NCBI GenBank assembly: GCA_033439765.1
Contig: JAULSN010000001.1
Span: 8,494,001-8,558,000 of the forward strand
DNA length: 64,000 bases
Direction: 5' to 3'
Origin: Lasiosphaeria ovina
Taxonomy: Eukaryota; Ascomycota; Sordariomycetes; Sordariales; Lasiosphaeriaceae
The position numbers and the translations under genes are program-made. The notes below the pieces were generated by a model, which was given only the letters and a program-made list of their open reading frames with translations, was not told the origin of the DNA and did not search any database. Positions 34,855-46,062 of the stretch are shown piece by piece; the first letter of the stretch is position 1, and each line of letters begins with the position of its first letter.

Positions 34855-36891
34855 ATGCCTTCCTTTAACCCATTTACGTCGGTGACCGGGAGACACGCCT
34901 ACACCCTCTTCGAGATCCGGTAAGTTCTTGCCCCAATCCCTAGATCTTTTGCGCTCGCCGCATTCGGGATTATTTCTAACCCGCATCCTAGACTCGAGAA
35001 TGACTTCATTGTGTTCCGCGGCAACGAACATGAATCGTCGGGACAGCTTCTGAAGGGCACCGTCGTGCTGTGCCTGCCGTCTTCCCTCAAAATCGAAGAC
35101 ATACATTTGAGATTGACGGGCACCCTCCAATACAAGTACGAATCTGACATTGCTTTTCTTTGGAACTTGAGGAAGATGAAGAAGCTGACCACGACTGCTA
35201 GTTGGACGGACACGAAAGTGACACCCACAGGGATATCGAGCCAAAAAGTGGACAGAACTTCAACAATATTCTCGCACAGATGGACCCCGTTTGCCGGTAT
35301 TGGAGCGCCCGACGGCTCGCCGAACTCGTCTGCCACCGCTACACATACCAAAGGCGTTATCTTGCCGGCCGGGAACTACGAATGGCCCTTCGAACTGCTG
35401 CTACCGGGACAGACGACGGAGAGCGTCGAAGGCATGCGCGAGGCGAGCATCACATACAAGCTCAAGGCAACGGTAGCACGGGGAAAGCTGGCATACGATC
35501 TGCACGCCTATAAGCGCCTGCGAATCATCCGAACCCTCGAGTCGTCAGCCCTCGAATTCCTACACGCCATGAGTGTCGAGAATATTTGGCCCAACAAGGT
35601 TGAATACTCGATTGTGATTCCGCAAAAGGCAGTCGTTTTTGGCAGCTCAATTCCTCTCGAGACGAGATTTACACCGCTCCTGAAAGGGCTGGAGTTGGGC
35701 GATATTACAATCAGGCTGTTGGAGGTTCACGACATTCTTCTACAGTCGCACGCGACTCACAGCGTCCGGGAGCACAAAAAAGAAAAGGAGATTGCGTCGT
35801 GGACCATTCCCATGAGCAGGGACGAGCATTGGCAAGACATGATCGAAGACACGGGCCAAGAGGGTTGGGTGATGGGCACTGCCTTGGATCTGCCGAGGAA
35901 GTTGGGCAAATGCCTCCAGGACGTGAATGCGCAAGGGATTAAGATCCGGCACAAGTTGAAGCTTGTCGTTGCGCTCAAGAACCCCGACGGGCACATCTCG
36001 GAGCTTCGCGCAACGCTTCCCGTGACCATTTTTATCTCGCCCAACATGCCGTTGGACGAGGATGGAAACCTGGTACGACAGCTGCCCCAAGGAACGTCGT
36101 CGGAAGAGGTTGCAGCCATCGCCCCGCCAGGTTACGGCGAGCACGTTCTCGACCAGCTGTACGAGGGCATGGAGCCCACAGGTCTACAGACACCGCACCC
36201 TCAATCAGGCATGGGCAGCCCTTTGTATGGCCATTCCCGCTCAGGATCCGCCGAGAACCTGGGCTCTCTGGCCCACAATATGGGGGTTACTCCGGCGGCG
36301 CTTTCGTCTAGGCTACAGAGCATGTCCTTGGAGGCGTCGCACCGCAGCCACTCCTATACTTCGGTAAGCTCATTGGGCGGGTTATCAGGAGCAAACACTC
36401 CCCGCCACCCTCCCGGTGAAGCGCCAACATCGGTTCCTTCGCGAGTGCCCCCGTCGGCACCGCTCTCTCGGCAAAACAGTGATGATCAAGAATCGTCGGG
36501 ATCGAGCACGCCAGAGCACCTTGACTTTCCGGAAATCTCTGAGCTGAGCAAGGTGCCCAGCTATCAGACGGCTGTCAAGGCGCCAATCAGACACACAACC
36601 TACAACTCAAGTTTGGAGCTCCCGGACTACGCGACGGCGACGACTGCCCCAGGTTCCCCGGAAACATCACCGGCATTGTCTGTAGAAGAGAATGCCGGGA
36701 TCATCGACCCATTGACGTCGATCGCCGAGGCCGAGGAGCCTGTGCCACACGGCGCTGCCGCTAATAATGGTCGTAGGAGACCGATGGGACATCGAAGACG
36801 CCAGCTGTCTCGGAGCCTGTTTCCCCATGCCTTCCACCCGGAGGAGCGCCGCCGATTAGAGCTGATGCGAACCCGGGAACGAGTGGTCTAG
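34855..36891 (+). CDS. creD: Arrestin-domain ubiquitin-ligase adaptor CreD (Rod1/Rog3 type)
   Basis: CreD is an alpha-arrestin that recruits the HECT ligase HulA (Rsp5/NEDD4 family) to cargo and opposes CreB-CreC deubiquitination in carbon catabolite repression. Two exons, 34855-34919 and 34992-36891, with a 72-bp intron encode 654 residues. Family blocks are clear: LENDFIVFRGNEHESSG, arrestin-N strands including SVEGMREASITYKLKATVAR, then LRIIRTLESSALEFLHAMSV and ENIWPNKVEYSI, and arrestin-C ending with IKIRHKLKLVVALKNPDG, HISELRATLPVTIFISPNMP. A PPGY motif lies at residues 400-403 and further P-x-Y motifs at PSY (544-546) and PDY (566-568), the expected WW-domain ligands. The tail is Ser/Pro-rich and ends RRRLELMRTRERVV, like Aspergillus CreD. 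PalF was considered, but the block order fits CreD. Confidence 0.95.
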
Positions 36892-38429
36892 GGGGCCTTC
36901 AACCCGTGCGTCCGTCACCACTGAATTCTATTTTGTATTACTAATCGGTCTGGTCTTGGTTTCTTTCTTTCCACGCATCGACAAGCATATGGCGTTTATG
37001 GCAGCCCGGGGACTGGTCGGTCGGAAGGACTTATAACTTTGAAGATCAAGCATTTCACGAGGAAAAGCGGTAGCGGTGGCAAACACAAACGGCGGGACGG
37101 CTTAGCATTTTTGGCGGAGGGGCCGTTTGAAGTGGCACAGCCGGGAAAGTGCTTGGTGGTTTGCCGCCCTGTATGATATTCTACGATACCCATTCGGCAA
37201 CAAGGGCACGACGATGATTTTTCAGTTTAGGCAAGGGGCGATTACAAATGAAGCTCCTGTCGCCAATACGAGCATTGCATTCTCATATTGCATCAGCTGA
37301 GAGCGAAAGCGAACCACGCCGATCCCAAGAGCAAGATGAGCTGTTTGATCGAGGGAGGAGGGTGTGTTGTGTAAGGTGACGCATGTCTCGCGATTGAGGA
37401 AGCGAGGTTGGGTCATGAGGCGGGCTGCATGAGGGGTTCCCACAGGTCTAGAACCAAATTGCTGATGGGAACCTACCTACCTACCTAGCCAGCGAAAGGT
37501 ACACGTAGTACGTGCAATTCAAGATTGTCGCTCCTCAATGGAAGCGTACAGACTTGGTGACTGCATCGTGGGTGATTGGGCCGCCTTTGTATTTAACCCG
37601 AGAAGGGCTAGCCAGCTACGTAGTTTACTCATATCTCCAGGCGTCAACTACGTCATATTTGACGTTGGTTGAATTTGGCCGCTTCAAGCGCACAACAACA
37701 CCAACGGTCAGACTAACAAAGACGCGGCGGCACATGGCCTCTCGTTTATGCATCGGTTGAAAGACCTCAGCTGAACTTGCCTAGCACTTATCGAATGACT
37801 GAGACTGAGCAGTTATTGTTTTTCTGCTTGTCTGCTTCGGAAGGAAGAGCTCAGCATTTAGTGGGGTGTTTTCAGGCGGACAAGCCTGCGATTTGCCCCA
37901 CCTGAGAAAGCTAGTCAAATTACGTCATTGGGTCTCGTTCGATCTGTGATCTGATTACAGGGATTGAAAGCTGGGCGCAGGAAGCACGGACTTATTCGCG
38001 CTTGACGACCTCGCCAGCGTGCGAGCCGCTCTGTTCCGCTCCGTTGAAACTACCTGATCGCCCACAGACTGTCGCAAGAGGCGTTCAATACTAGCCAAGA
38101 TGGTGTATAGTGGGCGAGTAGCGCAGAGTGGTGGTGTAGGTGGGCAGAAGATCAATCAATCAATGCAAAGCCGTCCCGGACAAAAGAGAATAACGTACAA
38201 ATATCCACGCACAGCCCTGTTTTGCTAGTTCTCGTTCTAGCTCTCTCCGCCGAACCCCTCCCTCTATTAATGACTTCATCCCACCTGCCCAGGAATTGAC
38301 CGTGCCAATCTATTTATTGTGAAGTTTAAATATTTCTCTTGGGACGACCCACCTCTGTCGCACTTTCTTCCCTCCTAAACAACAACACCCAAACCTCGAC
38401 CACCACACGCGCCCCCCTAAGTTGCAACC
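36892..38429. other. Intergenic region between creD and the Slm1-like gene
   Basis: About 1.5 kb, tandem orientation. It contains a short (ACCT)4 tract at 37471-37486 and AT-rich sequence near 37800-37900. From about 38340 it is the C-rich leader of the next gene. No gene recognised. Confidence 0.45.
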
Positions 38430-40094
38430 ATGTCTGCGCAGTCACCCGTAGCGCCTTCGAGGCAGGAGACCTTGGCAAGCAACTTCAGCGACGAAGCTGT
38501 TCCCGAGGCGGACCCCAGCCATGTAAGTAATCCAATCAATGAATGTTACAAAGAAAGCAGAATAGGGGCATCTTCTGACAAGACTGTTTCTTTCGTCCCA
38601 GGCCGCCGGTCTCCTCTCACAGCGACTCCAGGCGTGGAAACATGCCGTCGTCTATCTCGAGGAGTATATGGAAGCCGTCGAGAAGATCCACAAGGCGCAT
38701 GCCAAGGAGTACGAGAGAGTCCTCAAGGTAAGTCCCCACTGGGGGTCCCTCTGTCGCTCCTTGCGCCCGCTTACACAACCCCCGTACAGACCATCTCGAA
38801 GCCCCTGAGGGAGGGCGACCACTTCGACCAGTCGCTCGGAGGCGTCGCTGGCTTCTTCGAAAACATGCGCGTCAACACACAGGCCCTGATCAATACCAAC
38901 CTGGAGACGGAGAAGCACATCAAGGGCTCCGTGCTCCCCATCATCGAGCGCCTGCACAAGGAGATCAAGCACAAGGCCAAAGAACTTTCCCATGGCGCTG
39001 AGAAGGGAGCCAAGGAAGTTGAAAAGGCCCGTAACTCAACTCAGAAGCACATCGAACTCCTCGGCCAGCACACTGCCTCGTACGAGTCGACAGGGCACAA
39101 AGCCCACCCCGCCGACGACCCCTATGTTATCCGAAGGGGCATTCTGCACCGCCTGAGCAAGCAGGTGGTCGAGGAGAACAATCACCGCAACGACCTCATC
39201 GCTGTTCAGGCTAACTTCCAGACCTTTGAGGCGCATGTGGTCCACGTTATGCAGGAGTCCATGGAGGCTTTCAACTCGTTTGCGGGTGGCCAGGCCGAGA
39301 AGACCCGCGCCCTCTACAACGACATGCTAGGCGCCGTCCAGCGCATTCCTCCCGACTTTGAGTGGAACAAGTTCGTTGCGCGCAAGAGCGACGTACTGAT
39401 CAACCCCAACGATCCGCCGCGCGCCCTCGAGGGCATCCAGTTCCCTAACATGGATCATTCGTCCACCAAGCCACTGATCGAGGGCACGCTCGAGCGCAAG
39501 AGCCGCAACAAGCTCGCGTGGGGCACCCAGACGGGCTACTACGTCGTGACGCCATGCAAGTTCCTGCACGAGTTCAAGGATAACGACAACCTGCGCAAGG
39601 ACCCCACCCCCGAGCTCAGCATCTACCTGCCCGACGCCATCATCGGCGCGCCACACGGCGAGAAGTTCAACGTCAAGGGCAAAGACCGCTCCAAGACGAT
39701 GAGCAGCAAGCTCACAGGTCACTCGGAGCTGGCTTTCAAGGCCCACACGCCTGCTGACGCCGAGAAGTGGTTCAACGTCATTCGCAACGTTGCTGGCGCC
39801 ACAGGACCCGCCGAGCCCAGCCCAGAACCCAGCCCGGTCGACGAGAAGGCGAACCCGGCGGCCGCTACGGCTGGCACCGAGAAGCTGGCCATCAACACTT
39901 CTGACGGTCACGAATCCGGCGTCACTGGCGGCCCAGCCGTCTTGTCTCCTGTCTCAGCCACCACCGCCGCGCCAGCAAACGAGAAGCACGCACCGACGGC
40001 TTTGGATACGAAGGGCGGAGCCGCCGCCGCCGCCGCCGTACCGACCCCCCCGGCTTCAGCAAAGGCCGAGAAGGCGCCTGTAGCCCTCGCCTAA
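38430..40094 (+). CDS. slm1: Slm1/Slm2-like PH-domain phosphoinositide effector
   Basis: Slm proteins bind PI(4,5)P2 at eisosomes in yeast and link TORC2 to actin organisation and sphingolipid control. Exons 38430-38522, 38602-38727 and 38790-40094 with introns of 79 and 62 bp encode 507 residues. A helical, F-BAR-like N-terminal half contains SQRLQAWKHAVVYLEEYMEA, KAHAKEYERVLKTISKPLRE, VAGFFENMRVNTQALINTNL and QVVEENNHRNDLIAVQANFQ. A PH domain spans about residues 302-402 (LIEGTLERKSRNKLAWGTQT, GYYVVTPCKFLHEFKDND, HSELAFKAHTPADAEKWFNV). The tail is Ala/Pro/Thr-rich with an alanine run and probably disordered. Domain order matches Slm1/2. No PxIxIT calcineurin site was noticed. The central exon is short, so the protein appears truncated unless spliced. 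Confidence 0.92.
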   Translation: MSAQSPVAPSRQETLASNFSDEAVPEADPSHVSNPINECYKESRIGASSDKTVSFVPGRRSPLTATPGVETCRRLSRGVYGSRREDPQGACQGVRESPQGKSPLGVPLSLLAPAYTTPVQTISKPLREGDHFDQSLGGVAGFFENMRVNTQALINTNLETEKHIKGSVLPIIERLHKEIKHKAKELSHGAEKGAKEVEKARNSTQKHIELLGQHTASYESTGHKAHPADDPYVIRRGILHRLSKQVVEENNHRNDLIAVQANFQTFEAHVVHVMQESMEAFNSFAGGQAEKTRALYNDMLGAVQRIPPDFEWNKFVARKSDVLINPNDPPRALEGIQFPNMDHSSTKPLIEGTLERKSRNKLAWGTQTGYYVVTPCKFLHEFKDNDNLRKDPTPELSIYLPDAIIGAPHGEKFNVKGKDRSKTMSSKLTGHSELAFKAHTPADAEKWFNVIRNVAGATGPAEPSPEPSPVDEKANPAAATAGTEKLAINTSDGHESGVTGGPAVLSPVSATTAAPANEKHAPTALDTKGGAAAAAAVPTPPASAKAEKAPVALA

Positions 40095-41338
40095 GCCCTA
40101 TCCTTCCCTATCTCTATGTACATCTTCCTAATGGGAACACAGGAGCGGAATGGGAAACTGCTGCTTGCTCTCGTATAATCTGTCGTTCTTGCATACGGAC
40201 TCTCCTTTCTTTCCGGTATTATTATATCTCATACCCTCTGCCTATACCCACCGTCACGTCATTGTTATGGTTCAAAGCCTAAAACCCCCCCGCTCTTAGG
40301 GACATTGTTTTCTCTCCTCTCCCGCTCGTTCAAAGCCGTCCCCCAATGTGTGCACATCGCTTATTGTTTTGGGAGTCTTGAGGTGACAGTCTGGCTGAGT
40401 AAGAAAAGTTCAGGGGTTGAGAGGGGGCGAATTAACTACCTTAGTCACAATACATACCTTAGTCACTCTACGCGCGCAACCTCTTCTCTGTCTCCCTCAA
40501 CTTCACTCCCTTTTAATCCGTAACCGAACACATAGACTATTACTGAAACAATCTCATCATGCTCAATGCGGTGTGAGAATCTGCTTGGGTTGCTGTGGTG
40601 TCGGCGCCCTTTGCTGCTCCAGGCTTTTGTCCTTTTTAAATGCTAAACTGTGTCCATATTAGTGTGTGCGTGGTGATAGGTAGAAGCCATGTCACTTTGG
40701 CGATAGATCTAACCGTGGAAGTCCCTCCTTGAGCAGACGAAACAAAATATGAATGTCCTTTTTGAATATGACATGCTGGCTTTTCTCTTCCCTTGGGAAG
40801 TGGCCATTAAGAAAGGATAAATCATGCATCACCTTGACCTGGACCCCCTTTTCTCTTTCTTAGTACGAGATGGGGTTTTATGTGGTGTTTGCCCCTTTTG
40901 TCCCTTTTGTCCCTCTCCATTTCCACCCGTCTCAAACTATGAAATCACCAATCGTGTGTCTTCTGTCACGCAAAATACAAAAAAAAACCCGAAGTTGAAA
41001 AGTCACTAACCAAGTGGCAACCCGAAGCCGGCGAAGGGAAGGGCAGTGGCCTTTACCGCACATATCAGTGCGTGTTAGGTCAGGCAGTCTTTGGGATGGC
41101 GCCACCACAATCATTTGGCCCCAGTCAGGCTAGGAGAAAAGAAGAGCAGGCAGGTAAGCAAGTAAAGTGCCAGCGTCATTTCTCTCTCCCTGTCCCATCC
41201 CTTCACTCCATCCAGCAACTAATCAGAACACTACAACGAAAGTCGTCGGGTGCTGTTGCTTTGTTCAGAATGCATTATGTTATATCTATTTCCCCAGCGT
41301 TCTTATCTCTCTCCCGGCGGCTTCCGGATATGCATGGC

Positions 41339-41362
<24 letters not shown>
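41339..41362 (+). repeat. (GT)12 microsatellite
   Basis: Twelve uninterrupted GT dinucleotides, followed by GGGTGGGTG. Length variation between strains is likely. Confidence 0.95.
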
Positions 41363-41371
<9 letters not shown>

Positions 41372-43838
41372 CCCCGCGTGGTGGCTTTTTTATCTCTCTT
41401 CAGTACTGTAAGCTCTCTTCTCTCAATGGACATCCACATTTACCTTGGCTTGGCTCAATCGCCTTTGCCCACCAAACCGATGCCATCCATCATCTGTCTA
41501 CTATTGAATCTGGCTTCACTTGGCCGAAACGTCTCCGATTTGTTAGTCAGATGGTTCCCCCATCCCCACGTAACTTCTCAGCCAGAGGGACCAAAAATCG
41601 AGCGCCGCCCTGCCTCCCTTTGGGCGGCCCCCATCGTAACCCCACCGCCGATATTTGATCATAACCTTCACTTTCAACCGTATGTATATATATGCAACGG
41701 CCCCCCTGGCCAGCCTCGCCCGGAAACCCGGCGAAATGTGTCGGGCACAAGACTACAACAAACGTATCCTGCGCGGAACAAGCCAAGGTAGGCGGGGGGG
41801 CGAGCACCGGGGGAGAAGGGGGGCGGGGTATGCTTTACCTCCGGTGTGTTATGTTCGCTTTGCTTTGATTTGTCTCATTCTCATCGTCGACTGACGTGTT
41901 TCTCTCTAGACAATCGTCCGTGGCATTTGCATTTGCTTTAATTTCCCTGGGGCGGGCGAGACTGCTGTCACTGCCACTTTCTCCTTCTTCTGGCCACTCA
42001 AGACGTCGCCGCCGACTCGGTCAAGGCGAGGGGAGTAACTAGACAGGGCAAAACAGACAGAGATACCCTTCCCATGGCCGTCCTTGATCCTATCGCGAGG
42101 GTTTGTTGGTTTGGCACCGCCCGTATCGCCCGCACCGCCCCTTCACGCCCCGTTTCCCCAGAAGCATGTCTTGTTGAGCGGTGTGGGTTTCGTGCCCCCA
42201 TCCCCATACCATGGTCAGGTTGGTTGGCCACAGAGGGCCGCGGATGAAAAGAGTACCTTCTACATAAGACTTGTTCGCGGTGGCGGCGGTGGGAACGAAG
42301 ACAGCCTCCAGCCTTGCTCGGGAAGCGGCTAGAAGCGTCTTAGTGCACCAGGCTGCCAACCTCTCCGCATGGCCTTTCGGTCCGTCTTGGTGCTCTGGAT
42401 GCCGACAGTATTTTTTTTTTTATGTGTTGGAGAGGGGTTTTGTCTGGGTTGGGTGTGGGTTGGGGCCAAAACAGGTCAGCAAGGGCCGGGCCGTAGTCCG
42501 CCTAGACCGCCCTCCTTCGTTTCCGCTACCCGACTTCTAAACTTGCAGACCCCAGGTTTAGATTGGCTGACTAACCCTAGGTATGGCGTCTAGACCTGAC
42601 ACACACATGAATATCAGCGTGTTTGTGTGTAAGCTGGGGAGAATGGGGCAGGGGGGCAGTGAAATAGAGAGGGGGGGCCGGTCTTCGGGACCCGGCTGCC
42701 TGGCGCGGAATTCCGTCATGTATGTATAGGTACATTGACGAACGGATCGTGCACTAGTAGGGAGAAGATCTCTTGACAAGTTGACGTAAGGTATTTCCCT
42801 CCTAGCGGCTAGTTTGACAACATGGGACGGGGTCGCTAGGGAACGGCGCAATTGCAACTCTGCTCCGCCACTCTCTAGTTTGGGACAGAAATCAGATGAC
42901 TTCGTGCGTGCGCGCCCAGAGTAGGAGAGAGACGCGAGGCGCCGGTATGTGCCAGAAAGAGCAAAACCGTGGCATGGCATGGCATGGGCCAGCCCGGCCT
43001 CTTGACTACCTTACCTTAGTAGTATCTAGGTTCAAGTCAAGTGCCGGGTGCGTAACCTCAAAAGCCGGAACTGGAGCAGCCTATGACGGCAAAAGCAAGG
43101 CTAGGCGACAAGTCTCGTCGGCTGCGGGAAAAGCTAAGACCAGGAGATTTGAAACGCGCTTGAGTTAACCAAGTTGGGGGGCAGCCGCTAGAAGTTGGCG
43201 TGGGGATAGGATGGGATGCGTTTGCGGTGGTCGCGTAGACGTGTGAGTGTGCGTGTCTGTCTGAGGCTGCCGGCGTGAAAGTGACGTGAAGTGGGGAGAG
43301 CGTGTCAAAGTCTGCGGTTGGCGTGGCTTCGTCCCGCTCAGCCTTATTCGCAGTCTCTACGGCAGGAGTTGGGGTTCCTGAGTGGACGACCGACAGCTTT
43401 AGCTGCCTGTCATTTGTGGCCTTCCAGGAGCGACGGTTACCTGCATATGTTAGTTGAGAAAAGCATGGTGCTTATACCAATCTGGGACGAGTGTATGCGT
43501 GTGTCACACACACTCTATCAGGGAATAAGCTGGGTTGCGTTCTTAGTCACTGGCATTGGAGCCCGTCAGCCTCACTCGAAGTCGACACTCGCTAAGTCCA
43601 CACTGACGTTGCGCCTGCTGTCCTGTCTCTCGCATTTCGCACCGGCATGGACATAGACATGCGGCGTCCCGTCATCAGCGTGACATCCGGGTAGCTGCAC
43701 AAAATTGTTTCGTCGCCTAGCTCGATTCGTTGGTCTTTACCCAAAGCGCCTAGGGAGACGGTGTGAGCTTGACCGAACTCAATACCCGGCCCAGAACATG
43801 GGACTATGCTGCTTTGCTCTTCATCGAGACTCGGGGGA

Positions 43839-43851
43839 GGGGGGGGGGGGG
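43839..43851 (+). repeat. Homopolymeric G tract (13 nt)
   Basis: Thirteen consecutive G residues preceded by GGGGGA, in intergenic sequence. The exact length should be treated with caution, because homopolymers are error-prone in assemblies. Confidence 0.9.
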
Positions 43852-44518
43852 CGCCGTGGCCTGAGCTAGGTGACAGTCCATTCGCCTTCCGCTTGTTGAC
43901 CATAGCCTTGCTTCCTCCCCGCCATCCCGACGACTGACCGTTCTCTCATCTGCGCTTCGGATGAAGCCAAGTGGCATCCGTACTAGATTCTTGCTGGGAG
44001 TCCCAACTGCTGAAATGTTGCAATTGGTTGCCTCACCTTTTTTGGCTCCACTCATTGAGGGTGAATCAGTCCTCAAGTCCCTGCAGATGGTGCTGGGCGA
44101 GGTGGCAGTAATATGCTCCAAATCATGGGCCGTGACACGTAAGGACAACAAGGAGGGAAGAGATGGAGTGTGTGTTAGAGTGAGTGAAAGCCACAGAGAA
44201 AGAGGGAGAGCTTGTATATAGCTGACCAACAGACCCCCCATGTTGGCTTTTGGTAAAATATGGTCAACAGCAGAGCACTCTCCTTTCGGCATCGGCCTTG
44301 GTTCGGTTGGTTTCCGTAGGAGCACTCCAAAGATCCCGAGGCCCCGTCCCGCACAGCCTTACGTCGGTGCATCAACTCACCCGAAGCATACCAAGTCTAT
44401 TTCCCGGATCTCGTGGCTTCCGCGTCCTCCGACCTTCCAGTTTTTCGGCTCTTCTCATCGGCATCGGCTCGGCCGACTTACTTGCTCGCTTCTCTCTCGT
44501 CTCTCCATCCTCGGTACC

Positions 44519-45576
44519 ATGACGAAACCATGGGACGAGCATCGGGAGACTATTGTCCGGCAATACAAGGAGCATAACAAACCGCTCCACGAGGTGCAGC
44601 GCTTCATGGAGGAAAAGCACAGATTCAAGGCATCGTAGGTCTTGTCCCCCTTTCTGCTTTTATTCTGCCGGGCTCCGGGTCCCTCCCGCCTTTTGCCCCT
44701 ACTCACGTGTCTTGTGCGCATGGCCTCGGCTGGGCACATCGGAGACAGGGAGCGATGCAGAAAGCCCATTCCAAGCAAGCATCTGTTTGTTTCGTCCATC
44801 CCACCATGCCAGCCTCATTTGGTCTTGTCCTTGTCTGATATACGGGCGTGCCCGCGCCTCGAAATAGAACCCGGGCGTACAGATCTCGGTTCGATAGATG
44901 GGGAGTCCACAAATACACTTGCCGCAAACGTCGAGGCTCCTTCGCCAACGCTGGAAGGATGTCGGCCTCAGATGATGCCGTGTGCGACGACTTCTCTCCA
45001 GCGCAGAGCCCCGACCCGGATGACGAGGGAAGTGCCAGCAGTCCGCTGGCGTCGTCGCCCGCCATGTCCCCCACCGATTTCTTCGTTCAGCCCGCCCTTG
45101 GGACGTGAGTCTTTGGTCCGCTCTCTCCAATGGAAAAGATAAGATTTTTTTGGAGATCAAGAAGGCTGACGGAGATGTTCTTGACTCGTTCCTTGCACAG
45201 TCCTCTTCTTGACCCGGCAAGGGCACAGCTCCAATACAGCCAGGTCATGACTCCCACGGCCTCAGTCGCTGCCCTGCCCAGCAGTAGTCCCCCCATGGGC
45301 TTTTCGCCGTCAAACCAGCCATTCCGGCTCCGGTTTGAGCAGCAGCAATTTGGTGGCAGATCACAAGCAGCGGTTGGGTTCTGCCGGCCCCATCCGCTAG
45401 GGCTTTCCCAGTACCACCACCAAGGCAGGCCTGCAGGCGTCGTTTCTCTGCCCTCACCATCTGCAACGCCGAGCCAACACCAGAACGGGTTTCCGCAAGT
45501 CTTCCTCGGAACCGGCAGTTGTACAGCAGCGTATAGTTATTCGGGGGACGAGACGGTCAAAGCTGATCGCGACTAG
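44519..45576 (+). CDS. Clr5-domain protein, function unknown
   Basis: Three exons, 44519-44634, 44868-45104 and 45201-45576, with introns of 233 and 96 bp encode 242 residues. The N-terminal 55 residues form a Clr5 domain: KPWDEHRETIVRQYKEHNK, LHEVQRFMEEKHRFKAS and, across the first splice, TRAYRSRFDRWGVHKYTCRK. This small helical domain is named after the fission-yeast heterochromatin factor Clr5 and is widespread at N-termini of otherwise unrelated fungal proteins, probably as a DNA- or protein-binding module. The remainder is Ser/Pro/Gln-rich and disordered (AQSPDPDDEGSASSPLASSP, RFEQQQFGG) with no second domain. A transcriptional or chromatin role is inference only. The 233-bp first intron is long for this window, but the frame and domain continuity across it are convincing. 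Confidence 0.85.
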
Positions 45577-46062
45577 GCATACGAACTGACCCAAGTGGGT
45601 CAGAAGAGTCCGCCAAGGACCACGCCGAGCGATCCATTGCCATTTCCTACATGTTTCGCGCGTCGTTCCCTCCCTCTTTTTCGTTTCTCCTTGTCCAACA
45701 ACGACCGACCAGAGTTGTCAAAAAGGGCCAGAGAGGGTACAAGGCATGGAACAAAAACATCGACAGATTCACCGGCCGAGGAAGGGCTCGAAGAGGATTC
45801 GGATGTTGGGTTTCCTTGATTTATGTCAACACATGAATGTCTCGCGATGGATATTTGGCGATAGATGGCTTTTTCTATGCCACGGTGGATGCCAGACTGA
45901 ACTCGGGTCAGATATGATAACGACGTACGCATCTCCGTTCATGACAAGCGAGTCTCTTCCATAGACGAGAAATCAATTATCCCTAAACCTAGAGCGGCTG
46001 TGGGTGTGGACATGCCTGTTGTCGGAACTCATCTGAAGTAGCGCATACATAACAGGAGTTAC
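45577..46062. other. Convergent 3' region between the Clr5 gene and nse2
   Basis: About 0.49 kb between convergent stops. No gene or repeat was recognised. Confidence 0.5.

Larger units (their letters stand above)
40095..44518. other. Longest intergenic region (4.4 kb), no gene recognised
   Basis: Both strands were read. Medium ORFs (for example 41072-41791 + and 43804-44325 -) are low-complexity with no domain signature. It contains a (GT)12 microsatellite at 41339-41362, a GGCAT triplication near 42970-42985 and a 13-G homopolymer at 43839-43851. The final 200 bp are a C/T-rich leader for the Clr5-domain gene. No RNA gene was recognised. Confidence 0.45.

Noticed and set aside
41072..41791. 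239-codon ORF spanning the GT microsatellite
   Set aside because: Composition is driven by repeats and T/C-rich sequence (Val-Cys run), with no domain; considered spurious.
43804..44325. 173-codon minus-strand ORF ending at the G13 tract
   Set aside because: No family features, and its C-terminal Pro run is simply the homopolymer read in reverse.
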